This document shows, piece by piece, positions 1 to 7,658 of a stretch of DNA of 17,555 nucleotides (position 1 is its first letter; the number at the start of each line of letters is the position of its first letter). This DNA is from Massiliimalia sp964370215 (GTDB lineage: Bacteria > Bacillota > Clostridia > Oscillospirales > Ruminococcaceae), in NCBI GenBank assembly GCA_964370215.1, contig CAYJIM010000051.1, positions 1 to 17,555 of the forward strand. Reading direction: 5' to 3'. Under the pieces are notes generated by a model. The model had not been told where the DNA came from and searched no databases. It saw only the letters and a program-made list of their open reading frames with translations. The position numbers and the translations under genes were made by a program.

Positions 1-30
1 AATATAATTGCACTATGGGGTGGTGATGGG

Positions 31-1479
31 ATGGCACAGTGGATGGCGATTCATGAACAAGTTTCAGCAGTGGTGTGGGGAATACCACTGCTCCTGTTAT
101 TGCTGAGCACCGGCATCTATCTCACGGTACGAAGTGGCTTTTTTCAGGTCACAGGGATCAAAACAATTTTTCAACACACCATCGGGTCGCTGTTAAAGTC
201 AAAAAAACAACCAAAGGATCTCCACACCCTATCACAATTTCAAGCGGTCTGTACCATGCTTGCCGCCACAGTCGGTACCGGCAACATTGCAGGGGTGACC
301 ACCGCCATTGCCCTCGGTGGGGCGGGGGCGGTGTTTTGGATGTGGGTGTCGGCATTTTTTGGCATGATGACCGCTTACACCGAGCAAAGCCTCGGCATTC
401 GATACCGCAAACGAGACCAACACGGGCAGTGGCAGGCAGGGCCGATGATCTATCTGGAAGAAGGACTAAAAGGAAAAGGGTGGCGACAAGCACTCGGCAA
501 ACCGTTGGCAACGGCGTTTGCCTTTTTTTGCTTGCTCGCTTCCTTTGGCATGGGCAACATGGCGCAGAGCAACAGCATGAGCACCACACTTTGGCAGGCA
601 TTTTCTATTCCACCACTGTGGAGTGGCGTCGTGGTGGCGGTACTTTGTGGGGTGGTGCTGCTCGGTGGGGTCAAGCGGTTGGGACGGGTGACGGCGGTTG
701 TTGTCCCTGTCATGGCAGTGGGGTACTTATGCTGTTGTCTTGTCATCATCGGGTCACGGGTGGACACCCTGCCGATGGTGCTTTCCACCATCCTGACCGA
801 GGCAATCGGTTGGGACGCGGTGGGCGGTGGGATTAGTGGTGCAGTATTACAACAAGCACTGTCTACCGGTGTACGCCGTGGGGTGTTTTCCAACGAGGCC
901 GGCATGGGGTCGATGGTGCTTGCCGGTGGCGTGTCGGATGCAAAAACCCCCAAAGAGCAGGGTATGTGGGGTATTTTTGCAGTGTTTTTTGACACGATGA
1001 TCTGTTGTACCATGACCGCCTTGGTGGTGCTGTCGACCGGTGTGCTACAGACCTCGTCAGCGGAGGGGGCGGCACTGGTCAGTGTCGCTTTCACGACGGT
1101 GTTTGGAGAGTGCGGGGCATGGTTTGTGGCGATCGCCCTCTTTTTCTTTGCTTTTTCCACCCTGTTGGCGTGGTCGTTTTATGGGCAACAAACAATCCGC
1201 TACCTGTTTGGGGAGCGGATTGTAAAGGGATATTTATGGATATTTTTGCCAATGATACTATTGGGTGCGGTGGCAAATTTACAGTTTGTATTTGCCCTAT
1301 CAGACACCTTCAATGGGTTGATGGCGATCCCGAATTTGATCGGAATCCTCCTGCTCACCCTACCGAGGCGAGGGGTTACAGGCGATGTTGTAACTGTTTT
1401 TGGATCTCCTGTTCCGCTTCGGTCACTTCCTCCAAAAAGGAAGCGGCGGAAAGACGGGTTGCCCCATGTCCCAGAATGA
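31..1479 (+). CDS. Sodium:alanine/glycine symporter (AGCS family)
   Basis: Inner-membrane secondary transporter predicted to import alanine or glycine with Na+. The 482-residue product has many hydrophobic segments. It carries the family hallmarks: VWGIPLLLLLLSTGIYLTVR near residues 15-34, AATVGTGNIAGV at 78-89, the AGCS signature GGAGAVFWMWVSAFFG at 96-111, and RRGVFSNEAGMGS at 282-294. The ATG at 31 matches the usual family N-terminus, but the frame is open to the window edge and only a weak G-rich stretch precedes it, so an earlier start cannot be excluded. The transporter core ends near NLIGILLL (435-442). The last 40 or so residues are Arg/Lys/Pro-rich, unlike the usual short AGCS tail, and are encoded inside the 3' end of the convergent GTPase gene. 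No terminator is visible between the two genes. Family assignment is firm; the substrate is inferred. Confidence 0.93.
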   Translation: MAQWMAIHEQVSAVVWGIPLLLLLLSTGIYLTVRSGFFQVTGIKTIFQHTIGSLLKSKKQPKDLHTLSQFQAVCTMLAATVGTGNIAGVTTAIALGGAGAVFWMWVSAFFGMMTAYTEQSLGIRYRKRDQHGQWQAGPMIYLEEGLKGKGWRQALGKPLATAFAFFCLLASFGMGNMAQSNSMSTTLWQAFSIPPLWSGVVVAVLCGVVLLGGVKRLGRVTAVVVPVMAVGYLCCCLVIIGSRVDTLPMVLSTILTEAIGWDAVGGGISGAVLQQALSTGVRRGVFSNEAGMGSMVLAGGVSDAKTPKEQGMWGIFAVFFDTMICCTMTALVVLSTGVLQTSSAEGAALVSVAFTTVFGECGAWFVAIALFFFAFSTLLAWSFYGQQTIRYLFGERIVKGYLWIFLPMILLGAVANLQFVFALSDTFNGLMAIPNLIGILLLTLPRRGVTGDVVTVFGSPVPLRSLPPKRKRRKDGLPHVPE

Positions 1480-3967
1480 TGCACTGTTGCAGTCCATCCG
1501 AGGTGGCCACCTGTACACGGTGCTTTTTGCCCATTTCATGGGTGACCTTTTCGATGTACTGATCGGCGGTTTCCGCCTCTTTGGTGTAGACCACATCGAT
1601 GTTGTGGTACCGCTCGACGGTGCGGCGATTGCCCTTGACCTTATAAGCGTCAAACACCAAAATCAAGCGATTGCGGCGGTATCCGCTGTAGTTGGAGAGA
1701 ATGTCCATCAGTTTGGCACGTGCGGCGGAAAGATCCTCCTTTGCCAATGCGGACAGGTGCGGCCATGCAAAGATGATGTTGTAACCGTCCACCAACAGGT
1801 ATTGCGGACCTGTCGGCGCAGGGGTGGACTTTTTGACTGCCCCTTTGCCCGATAGTTCTTTTTTGCGTGACTGCAATTGTGGGGTGTTCACCGGTTTTCG
1901 GATTGCCCCATAGGTGCTTTCAAAAATGGCACGCAAACTCTTGTCATCCTCCAGTGAGAGGTTGGAGGTGGTGGTGTGACGTTTTTTGACTGTCGGTTCT
2001 TCGTCATAGGCCATCGTTTCCTTTTTGCGGTAGCCGTGCTCGACGTGCATCATCTCGTCCGCTTGTTCCCACGGCACGGTGAAGCCTGCACCGTGTGCAC
2101 AAAAGACGGAATCGGCAGGAAAATCGAGATCGGCAAGGGGGTCATACCCTCTCGTCGTCAACACTTCGTCGCTGTCATGGCAGGGGTGGTACCCATTCAA
2201 GCGCACCGAAAAGCGCCCGCGCCCTTTGGTATAGCGGGATACTTCCCCACTGTAATCCAATGCGGTGGACACCGGTACTGTACCGGTGATGGTCGCCATC
2301 TCCTCGTCCCCATCGGGTGGGGAAAAGGTGGCCCCCATCTGCTGTAGGTGGGTCATGGCACGCCCTACCGCCTCGGTTGGTACGGTGAGGGTGAAACGAT
2401 AGATCGGTTCCAGAAGCACCGACTCCGCTTTCATCAACCCCTGCCGCAGGGCACGCAGGGTTGCCTGACGAAAGTCTCCCCCATGGGTGTGTTTGTTGTG
2501 GGAGCGACCGGCAATGAGGGTGACTTTGAGGTCGGTCAAGGGAAATCCACCCAGCACCCCCGGTAGCACCCCTTCTTTGAGGTGGCTAAGGATGAGATTT
2601 TGGGTTTGTCGATCCAACTGATCGGTGGAACAGTCGCTACTCACCAACAGCCCTGACCCTGCTTTGCGGGGTTGTAACAGTAGATGCACCTCGGCATAAT
2701 GGCGAAGCGGTTCAAAGTGACCTGCCCCACAAACACTGCCTTTGATGGATTCTTTGTAGAGAATCCCGCCTCGCTCAAAGGTGACTTGATAGCCAAACCG
2801 ATCGGCGACCACTGTTTGCAGTACCTCCAATTGGATGGCACCCATGAGGTACAGTTGTAGTTGTCCGATCGCTTCCTGCCAGATGACCTGTAAGGTCGGA
2901 TCTTCCTGCTGTAACAGGCGAAATTGCTGTAGTGCGGTGTGGACAGAGACCTGTTCGGGCAGACAGACACGGTAGGACAGCACCGGTTGTAGCATCGGTG
3001 GGGTGGTGCTCTGTTCGGCCCCCAGTCCTTGCCCGACAAAAGTGCTCTGTAGCCCTGTGACCGCACAAATACCACCGGCTTCGACCTCTTCGGGGGATTG
3101 AAAACCGGCACCGGAGTAGACACGGAGGGCGGTGATTTTTTCTTCAAAGGGGTTGCCCTCTTTGTCGTGGTCGCAGAGCAATTGGCGCACCCGTAAACTG
3201 CCCCCTGTCACCTTGAGGTGGGTGAGGCGGTTGCCGGCATCATCATGGGAGATTTTAAACACCTTGGCGGCAAAGTCGTCGGGGTATTGTTTGGTGTCGG
3301 TGTAGCGGATAAAGGTATTGAAAAAGTCGGAGACCCCTTGTAGTTTTAAAGCGGAACCGAAGAGACAGGGGAACAGGGTATTTTGCGAGATGGCATGGGT
3401 CATGGCCTCGTCGGTACAAGTCCCATCCTCCAAAAATTGTTCGGTCAGCTCATCGGTCGCCATCGCCACAGCCTCGTAAAAGGCATCATCGGCGACGGTA
3501 AAGTCGACACAGTTTGGGTGTAACTTTTGTTGCAACGCTGTGAGGACACACTTTTGATCCGCCCCGTCCAGATCCATTTTGTTGACAAACAAGAAGGTGG
3601 GGACTTGGTAACGGCGCAACAGATGCCACAGCGTTTCGGTATGGCTCTGCACCCCGTCGGTACCGCTGATGACCAAAATGGCATAGTCGAGCACCTGTAA
3701 CGTCCGCTCCATTTCGGTGGAAAAGTCGACGTGACCGGGGGTGTCTAGTAGATGGATGTCAACCCCTTGTAGGTGACATTCCGCCTGCTTTGCAAAGATG
3801 GTAATGCCACGGGCACGTTCCAGTTGATGGGTATCCAAAAAGGCATTGCCGTGATCCACCCGTCCGAGATGCTTTTGGGTGCCACTCAGGTGCAGTAGCG
3901 CTTCCGATAGGGTGGTTTTGCCGGAGTCGACATGGGCGACAATGCCGAGCGTCAATTGTTGTTTCAT
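1376..3967 (-). CDS. TetM-like ribosomal-protection GTPase fused to a C-terminal YacP/Rae1-type NYN nuclease domain
   Basis: An 863-residue protein, about 220 longer than TetM/TetO. Residues 1-640 are an EF-G-like translational GTPase: G1 AHVDSGKTT (11-19), switch I RGITI (53-57), G3 DTPGH (75-79), G4 NKMD (129-132), G5 GSAL (204-207). Domain II-V-like regions follow, including a domain IV segment with GRSHNKHTHGGDFR (487-500) where TetM has a different loop. A charged Thr/Lys-rich linker spans about 645-718. Residues 721-863 (nt 1376-1807) match the NYN nuclease YacP/Rae1: LLVDGYN (D727), LVFDAYKVKGN (D773), TKEAETAD (E799, D802), ATSD (D824), then a Glu-rich helix. Rae1 cuts mRNA in the ribosomal A site in Bacillus; the acidic positions expected for metal binding are present. 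Inferred role: GTP-driven access of a nuclease or sensor to ribosomes. It starts at ATG 3967, overlapping the upstream flavoprotein stop codon (ATGA). It should not be read as a proven tetracycline resistance gene. Confidence 0.9.
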   Translation of the reverse strand: MKQQLTLGIVAHVDSGKTTLSEALLHLSGTQKHLGRVDHGNAFLDTHQLERARGITIFAKQAECHLQGVDIHLLDTPGHVDFSTEMERTLQVLDYAILVISGTDGVQSHTETLWHLLRRYQVPTFLFVNKMDLDGADQKCVLTALQQKLHPNCVDFTVADDAFYEAVAMATDELTEQFLEDGTCTDEAMTHAISQNTLFPCLFGSALKLQGVSDFFNTFIRYTDTKQYPDDFAAKVFKISHDDAGNRLTHLKVTGGSLRVRQLLCDHDKEGNPFEEKITALRVYSGAGFQSPEEVEAGGICAVTGLQSTFVGQGLGAEQSTTPPMLQPVLSYRVCLPEQVSVHTALQQFRLLQQEDPTLQVIWQEAIGQLQLYLMGAIQLEVLQTVVADRFGYQVTFERGGILYKESIKGSVCGAGHFEPLRHYAEVHLLLQPRKAGSGLLVSSDCSTDQLDRQTQNLILSHLKEGVLPGVLGGFPLTDLKVTLIAGRSHNKHTHGGDFRQATLRALRQGLMKAESVLLEPIYRFTLTVPTEAVGRAMTHLQQMGATFSPPDGDEEMATITGTVPVSTALDYSGEVSRYTKGRGRFSVRLNGYHPCHDSDEVLTTRGYDPLADLDFPADSVFCAHGAGFTVPWEQADEMMHVEHGYRKKETMAYDEEPTVKKRHTTTSNLSLEDDKSLRAIFESTYGAIRKPVNTPQLQSRKKELSGKGAVKKSTPAPTGPQYLLVDGYNIIFAWPHLSALAKEDLSAARAKLMDILSNYSGYRRNRLILVFDAYKVKGNRRTVERYHNIDVVYTKEAETADQYIEKVTHEMGKKHRVQVATSDGLQQCIILGHGATRLSAASFLEEVTEAEQEIQKQLQHRL

Positions 3968-4548
3968 AGTACCTGCTCCATTTCGACCAGATCGGAAAGG
4001 ATGGCTTTCACAAAATCGGGATCAATGGAAGGACATGTGGTGAGCCGATCGGTCTCCTCCAATACGGCAGTGGCACAGACATCGGCATTCATACAGCGAA
4101 AAAACATCTCACCACCGAGGAGGGCGGCATCGACCACCCGATCGTCTTTGGCACCTGCCGTTAAGAGCAGGTACCCCTTGCGACGGTTGGGTAACAAGGT
4201 GGCACGGTTGTTGGCTCGATTCATAAAGAACTGTTGACTGCGGTCGATGACTGCTTTCAACGGCGTCGGGAACCCACAAAAATAAATGGGGGAAGCGATG
4301 AGCAGGGCGTCGGCATCCTGCAGTTGCGCCAATAGATGCTGATAATCATCCTTTTGGTTGAAAGGACAAACCCCTTGTTCACAACAGCGACAGTCGATAC
4401 AGGGGTGTACCGATTGTTGATACATCGACACCACCACCACTTCGACAGGGTGTGGGGCGAGTGTCGAAAGGAGTTGATCCAGCCATTGTTTGGTAAAGCC
4501 CTGTTGACGTGGAGAGCCGAACAGGACGACTAATTTTTTTGTTTTCAT
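3964..4548 (-). CDS. Flavodoxin-fold NAD(P)H-dependent reductase with a cysteine cluster
   Basis: A 194-residue protein of the NADPH-dependent FMN reductase / multimeric flavodoxin (WrbA, iron-sulfur flavoprotein-like) group. The phosphate-binding loop GSPRQQGFT is at 11-19. PIYFCGFPTPLKAVIDR (87-103) is the typical flavin and dimer-interface segment. Between them lies HPCIDCRCCEQGVCPFNQKDD, with cysteines C50, C53, C55, C56 and C61. This resembles the compact cysteine motif of iron-sulfur flavoproteins, so either a [4Fe-4S] cluster or redox thiols is possible. The electron partner and substrate are unknown. The ATG at 4548 has GGAG six bases upstream. The stop codon TGA overlaps the ATG of the downstream GTPase gene by 4 nt, and GGAG before that overlap lies in the last codons, so the two are co-translated. 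The cytosolic location and redox role are inferred from family. Confidence 0.85.
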   Translation of the reverse strand: MKTKKLVVLFGSPRQQGFTKQWLDQLLSTLAPHPVEVVVVSMYQQSVHPCIDCRCCEQGVCPFNQKDDYQHLLAQLQDADALLIASPIYFCGFPTPLKAVIDRSQQFFMNRANNRATLLPNRRKGYLLLTAGAKDDRVVDAALLGGEMFFRCMNADVCATAVLEETDRLTTCPSIDPDFVKAILSDLVEMEQVL

Positions 4549-4593
4549 AAGTGCTCCATTTCACGTTTAGCAGTTTGGTTTTGTCTACTTGTT

Positions 4594-4622
4594 ATTCTAC
4601 CAGACCTTTTGAAAAATAGCAA
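4594..4622 (-). promoter_or_regulatory. Sigma-A promoter for the flavoprotein–GTPase operon
   Basis: Read on the minus strand: TTGCTA, 17-nt spacer, TAGAAT, with a TGG immediately before the -10 (extended -10). It drives the flavodoxin-like gene and the coupled TetM-NYN gene. Its -35 box lies 2 bp from the -35 box of the divergent decarboxylase promoter. Confidence 0.65.
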
Positions 4623-4624
4623 CC

Positions 4625-4653
4625 TTGCAACCGATCGTATTTTCCTTTATAAT
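4625..4653 (+). promoter_or_regulatory. Sigma-A promoter for the Orn/Lys/Arg decarboxylase gene
   Basis: TTGCAA at 4625-4630, a 17-nt spacer and a perfect TATAAT at 4648-4653. The start site is expected near 4660, giving a roughly 20-nt leader that contains GGCGGAGG (4668-4675) before the ATG at 4680. Confidence 0.75.
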
Positions 4654-4679
4654 AGAGGGAAGAGAAAGGCGGAGGTTGG

Positions 4680-6071
4680 ATGGCGTTGTTAGAAGAATTG
4701 AAAAGGTTGGCGGCATCGGATCAGCTACCGTTGCATATGCCGGGGCATAAGCGAAGCTGTGTAGAGGCCCCTTACCTTGCGACATTGGGTGGTGGACTGG
4801 ACATCACCGAGATCACGGGATTTGACGACCTGTATCATCCCGAGGGGCTATTGCAGGACACGATGACAAAGGCAAGTACCCTTTGGGGGACAGCCCAAAC
4901 GCTGTTGCTGGTAGGAGGGAGTACAGTAGGGATCCTCACCGCCATTCATGCGGCAACCAAGGCAGGGGACCTCGTGATCATGGCAAGAGGGTGTCACCGT
5001 GCGGTGTACCATGCGGTGTTGCTGTGTGGCCTGCGACCGGTGTATCTGGCACAGGAGCGCACAGCGGAAGGATACTGCTTGCCGGTGACGGCGGAGACGG
5101 TACAACAGGCGCTATGCGATCATCCGGACTGTCAACTGGTGATTCTGACAAGCCCCACCTATGAGGGTTTTTTGGCGGATATTCCTGCCATTGCCACAGT
5201 TTGTCATCGACAGGACATCCCGCTGTTTGTCGATGAGGCACACGGCGCCCACCTTGACCTATCGTCCGCCTTTGTGGGTGGTGCGGTACGTGGAGGGGCG
5301 GATCTTGTCGTGCAGAGCCTGCATAAAACCCTGCCGAGTTTGACCCAAACGGCGGTACTGCACCGCGCGACCGAACGGGTGTCGGGGGAGGCACTGGCCG
5401 GCAGTCTCACCCTCTTTCAAACCAGTAGCCCCTCCTACCTACTGCTTGCCTCCATCGACAGCTGTATTGACCTGTTGTTGGCAGACAGCGAACGGCTGTG
5501 CCACGACTGGCAGGCACGGTTGCAGATGGTACAAAGTAGCTGTCGTTCACTCAAACACCTTCAGCTGAAAAGTAGCGTGGGGATGGATCCCACCAAACTG
5601 CTACTCTCGACAGTGGGGGCAAACTGTGATGGGCCGACCCTCAAACGGCGTCTGCGGGAGGAGTACCATATCGAACTGGAAATGGCGTGCGGACAATTTG
5701 CCCTTGGCATGACAGGCATTGGCGATACCGAAGAGGGCATGGCACGGCTGGTGACCGCTCTTTGTGCCATTGACGAGACACTACAGCCGACAACGCATCG
5801 CACCGCACCACACCCTCTCCCCATACCGCCCATGCGGTATGCTGTAGCCGAAGTACGTGGAAAGCGATGGGAGCAGGTCGCACTGGAAAAAGCAGTCGGA
5901 CGGATCAGTGCGAGTATGGTGTACCCCTACCCACCGGGCATTCCACTGCTCGTGCCGGGGGAGGAAATCACCAAAGAGGTGTATGATGACCTTGTGCAAC
6001 TGCAACAACAAGGGGTTGCGGTACAGGATGACCGTGGGGCACTGCCGAATAGCTTATGCGTTCTGTTGTAG
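4680..6071 (+). CDS. PLP-dependent Orn/Lys/Arg decarboxylase family protein (short YaaO/SpeA type)
   Basis: Fold-type I PLP enzyme of the Orn/Lys/Arg decarboxylase major family, expected to decarboxylate arginine, lysine or ornithine for polyamine (agmatine, cadaverine or putrescine) formation. The 463 residues contain LPLHMPGHKR (16-25), VGGSTVGI (78-85), DEAHGAH (185-191) with the PLP-contacting Asp185, SLHKTLPSLTQ (213-223) with the Schiff-base Lys216, and a C-terminal YPPGIPLLVPGEE segment. The length fits the short Gram-positive group lacking the N-terminal wing domain of the E. coli inducible enzymes. The start ATG 4680 is set by GGAGG four bases upstream and a consensus promoter just before it. 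No clear terminator follows; a new promoter precedes miaB about 25 nt later. Substrate cannot be read from the sequence. In other Firmicutes this gene often sits near tmk/holB, which is not the case here. Confidence 0.9.
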   Translation: MALLEELKRLAASDQLPLHMPGHKRSCVEAPYLATLGGGLDITEITGFDDLYHPEGLLQDTMTKASTLWGTAQTLLLVGGSTVGILTAIHAATKAGDLVIMARGCHRAVYHAVLLCGLRPVYLAQERTAEGYCLPVTAETVQQALCDHPDCQLVILTSPTYEGFLADIPAIATVCHRQDIPLFVDEAHGAHLDLSSAFVGGAVRGGADLVVQSLHKTLPSLTQTAVLHRATERVSGEALAGSLTLFQTSSPSYLLLASIDSCIDLLLADSERLCHDWQARLQMVQSSCRSLKHLQLKSSVGMDPTKLLLSTVGANCDGPTLKRRLREEYHIELEMACGQFALGMTGIGDTEEGMARLVTALCAIDETLQPTTHRTAPHPLPIPPMRYAVAEVRGKRWEQVALEKAVGRISASMVYPYPPGIPLLVPGEEITKEVYDDLVQLQQQGVAVQDDRGALPNSLCVLL

Positions 6072-6095
6072 GTTGAGTTTTTTATAAGGAAGGAC

Positions 6096-6124
6096 TTGAA
6101 GTTTTGAGTAGAACGTGGTACACT
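6096..6124 (+). promoter_or_regulatory. Promoter for miaB–ylbF
   Basis: TTGAAG (6096-6101), 17-nt spacer, TACACT (6119-6124), with TGG directly before the -10 (extended -10). It lies in the 122-nt spacer between the decarboxylase gene and miaB. The resulting leader would be about 60 nt. Confidence 0.5.
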
Positions 6125-6193
6125 AAAAAAGTCTATTGTTGTTCCCCTATTGGAGCACGGCAGAACAAGGTTTAGATATTAGGAGGAACTTGA

Positions 6194-7618
6194 TTGACAA
6201 AGCAGATAGAACAATTTGTAACAGACGCACAAATGCAGCTGCAACAGCAATTTGCAGCACAGGTCACCACCCTGTTACAACAGCAATATCCCGACCGCAT
6301 CCCGATGGCGCATGTCCATTCCTATGGATGCCAACAAAATATATCGGATGGCGAAAAGATCAAAGGTCTATTGGCGACAATGGGATATGGATTTACCGAT
6401 GATCCGACTATTGCCGATCTTGTCATCTACAACACCTGTGCGGTCAGAGAAAATGCCGAAGCACGTATTTTTGGTAATGTGGGTGAATTGAAGCACTGCA
6501 AACAGCGCAACCCCAACATGGTGGTTGGACTGTGTGGCTGTATGATGCAACAGGAACATGTTGTCAAAAAGGTGCAAAAGAGTTACCCTTATGTAGATTT
6601 GGTCTTTGGCACCCACGTCATTCACTGTTTGCCGGAACACCTCTACAAAGTGCTGTCTACCGGTAAACGAGTGGCGGCAACCCCTGACAGCGATGGGGTG
6701 ATTGTAGAACATCTGCCGGTACAACGGGATGGGACACTCAAGGCGTGGATTCCCATCATGTACGGTTGCAATAATTTTTGTACCTATTGCGTCGTGCCGT
6801 TTGTTCGTGGGCGTGAACGCAGTCGAAACCCTGAAGAAATTTTGGCTGAAATCCGTGATTTGGTGGCACAAGGGTACAAGGAATTTACGCTACTGGGACA
6901 GAATGTCAATTCCTATGGCAAGGGACTTTCCGAGGATATTTCCTTTGCAACCCTCTTGCGACAGGTCAATGACATTGAGGGCAGGTTTCGCATTCGCTTT
7001 ATGAGCTCCCATCCAAAGGATGCGACCAAAGAACTGATCGATACGATTGCCGACTGTGAAAAGGTTTGTAAGCATTTGCACCTGCCGGTACAGTGTGGTA
7101 GTGATAGGGTTCTTTCTTTGATGAATCGCCATTATGACCGTGCCGCTTACCTTGCACTGATCGACTATGCAAAACAAAAAATAGAAGGCATCTGTTTTAC
7201 CTCCGACATCATTGTCGGATTCCCAGGGGAAACCTATGAGGATTTCTTACAGACCGTTTCACTGGTCAAAGAGGTGGAATACGACAGCCTTTATACCTTT
7301 ATTTATTCCAAGCGGGTAGGTACCCGTGCCGCTGAGATGGAAGACCCCATCCCTGCTGCTGAAAAATCCAAATGGTTTCAGGAGTTGCTCGATTGCCAAA
7401 AGCAAATCGGACAGGCACGATACGACAGCTACATCGGCAAAACGGTGACGGTATTGGCGGAGTGTGAGGGGAAACTCGGCGACGAGTACTTGACAGGACG
7501 CACCGAGTCCAACATCATTGTGGAATTTATCGCCGATCGACAATTCATTGGACAGTTTGTGAAAGTAGACATCACAGGTGCCAAAAACTGGGCTTTGCTG
7601 GGCGAAATTTGCCTGTAA
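6194..7618 (+). CDS. miaB: tRNA-2-methylthio-N6-dimethylallyladenosine synthase (MiaB)
   Basis: Radical-SAM methylthiotransferase that adds the 2-methylthio group to i6A37 of tRNAs reading UNN codons. The 474 residues show the N-terminal MTTase domain with cluster cysteines C46 (HSYGCQQN), C82 (NTCAVRENA) and C116 (CGCM). The radical-SAM motif CNNFCTYC follows with C192, C196 and C199 and the downstream RGRERSR. HLHLPVQCGSD is near 295-304, and a C-terminal TRAM-like domain lies from about 405. The start is TTG at 6194: a strong AGGAGG (6181-6186) sits 7 nt upstream and an in-frame TGA lies at 6191-6193, so no earlier start is possible. The Gln-rich N-terminal extension (1-35) is common in Firmicute MiaB proteins. 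A YlbF/YmcA-family gene follows after 40 nt, as in Bacillus (ymcB-ymcA). Confidence 0.97.
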   Translation: MTKQIEQFVTDAQMQLQQQFAAQVTTLLQQQYPDRIPMAHVHSYGCQQNISDGEKIKGLLATMGYGFTDDPTIADLVIYNTCAVRENAEARIFGNVGELKHCKQRNPNMVVGLCGCMMQQEHVVKKVQKSYPYVDLVFGTHVIHCLPEHLYKVLSTGKRVAATPDSDGVIVEHLPVQRDGTLKAWIPIMYGCNNFCTYCVVPFVRGRERSRNPEEILAEIRDLVAQGYKEFTLLGQNVNSYGKGLSEDISFATLLRQVNDIEGRFRIRFMSSHPKDATKELIDTIADCEKVCKHLHLPVQCGSDRVLSLMNRHYDRAAYLALIDYAKQKIEGICFTSDIIVGFPGETYEDFLQTVSLVKEVEYDSLYTFIYSKRVGTRAAEMEDPIPAAEKSKWFQELLDCQKQIGQARYDSYIGKTVTVLAECEGKLGDEYLTGRTESNIIVEFIADRQFIGQFVKVDITGAKNWALLGEICL

Positions 7619-7630
7619 AGATAAATTATG

Positions 7631-7643
7631 GGCGGAATCCGCC
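7631..7643 (+). other. Short hairpin between miaB and ylbF
   Basis: GGCGG-AAT-CCGCC forms a compact 5-bp GC stem with a 3-nt loop. No T-run follows, so it is not a terminator. It could be an mRNA processing or stability element between the two cistrons, or chance. Confidence 0.3.
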
Positions 7644-7658
7644 ACACAGAAAGGGATC

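Noticed and set aside
450..1160. Long antisense frames inside the symporter gene
   Set aside because: Low-complexity Thr/Pro/Ser-rich translations with no family resemblance, opposite a strong AGCS match.
1376..3967. A true tetracycline resistance gene (tetM/tetO/tetW)
   Set aside because: The GTPase half is related in architecture, but the domain IV loop differs, the protein carries a 220-residue linker plus nuclease extension, and there are no mobile-element genes around it. Chromosomal housekeeping or stress function is likelier.
7578..7658. Upstream start for the YlbF-family gene inside miaB
   Set aside because: The added residues do not resemble the family and no ribosome site precedes that ATG; the start at 7659 lies just after AAGGG.
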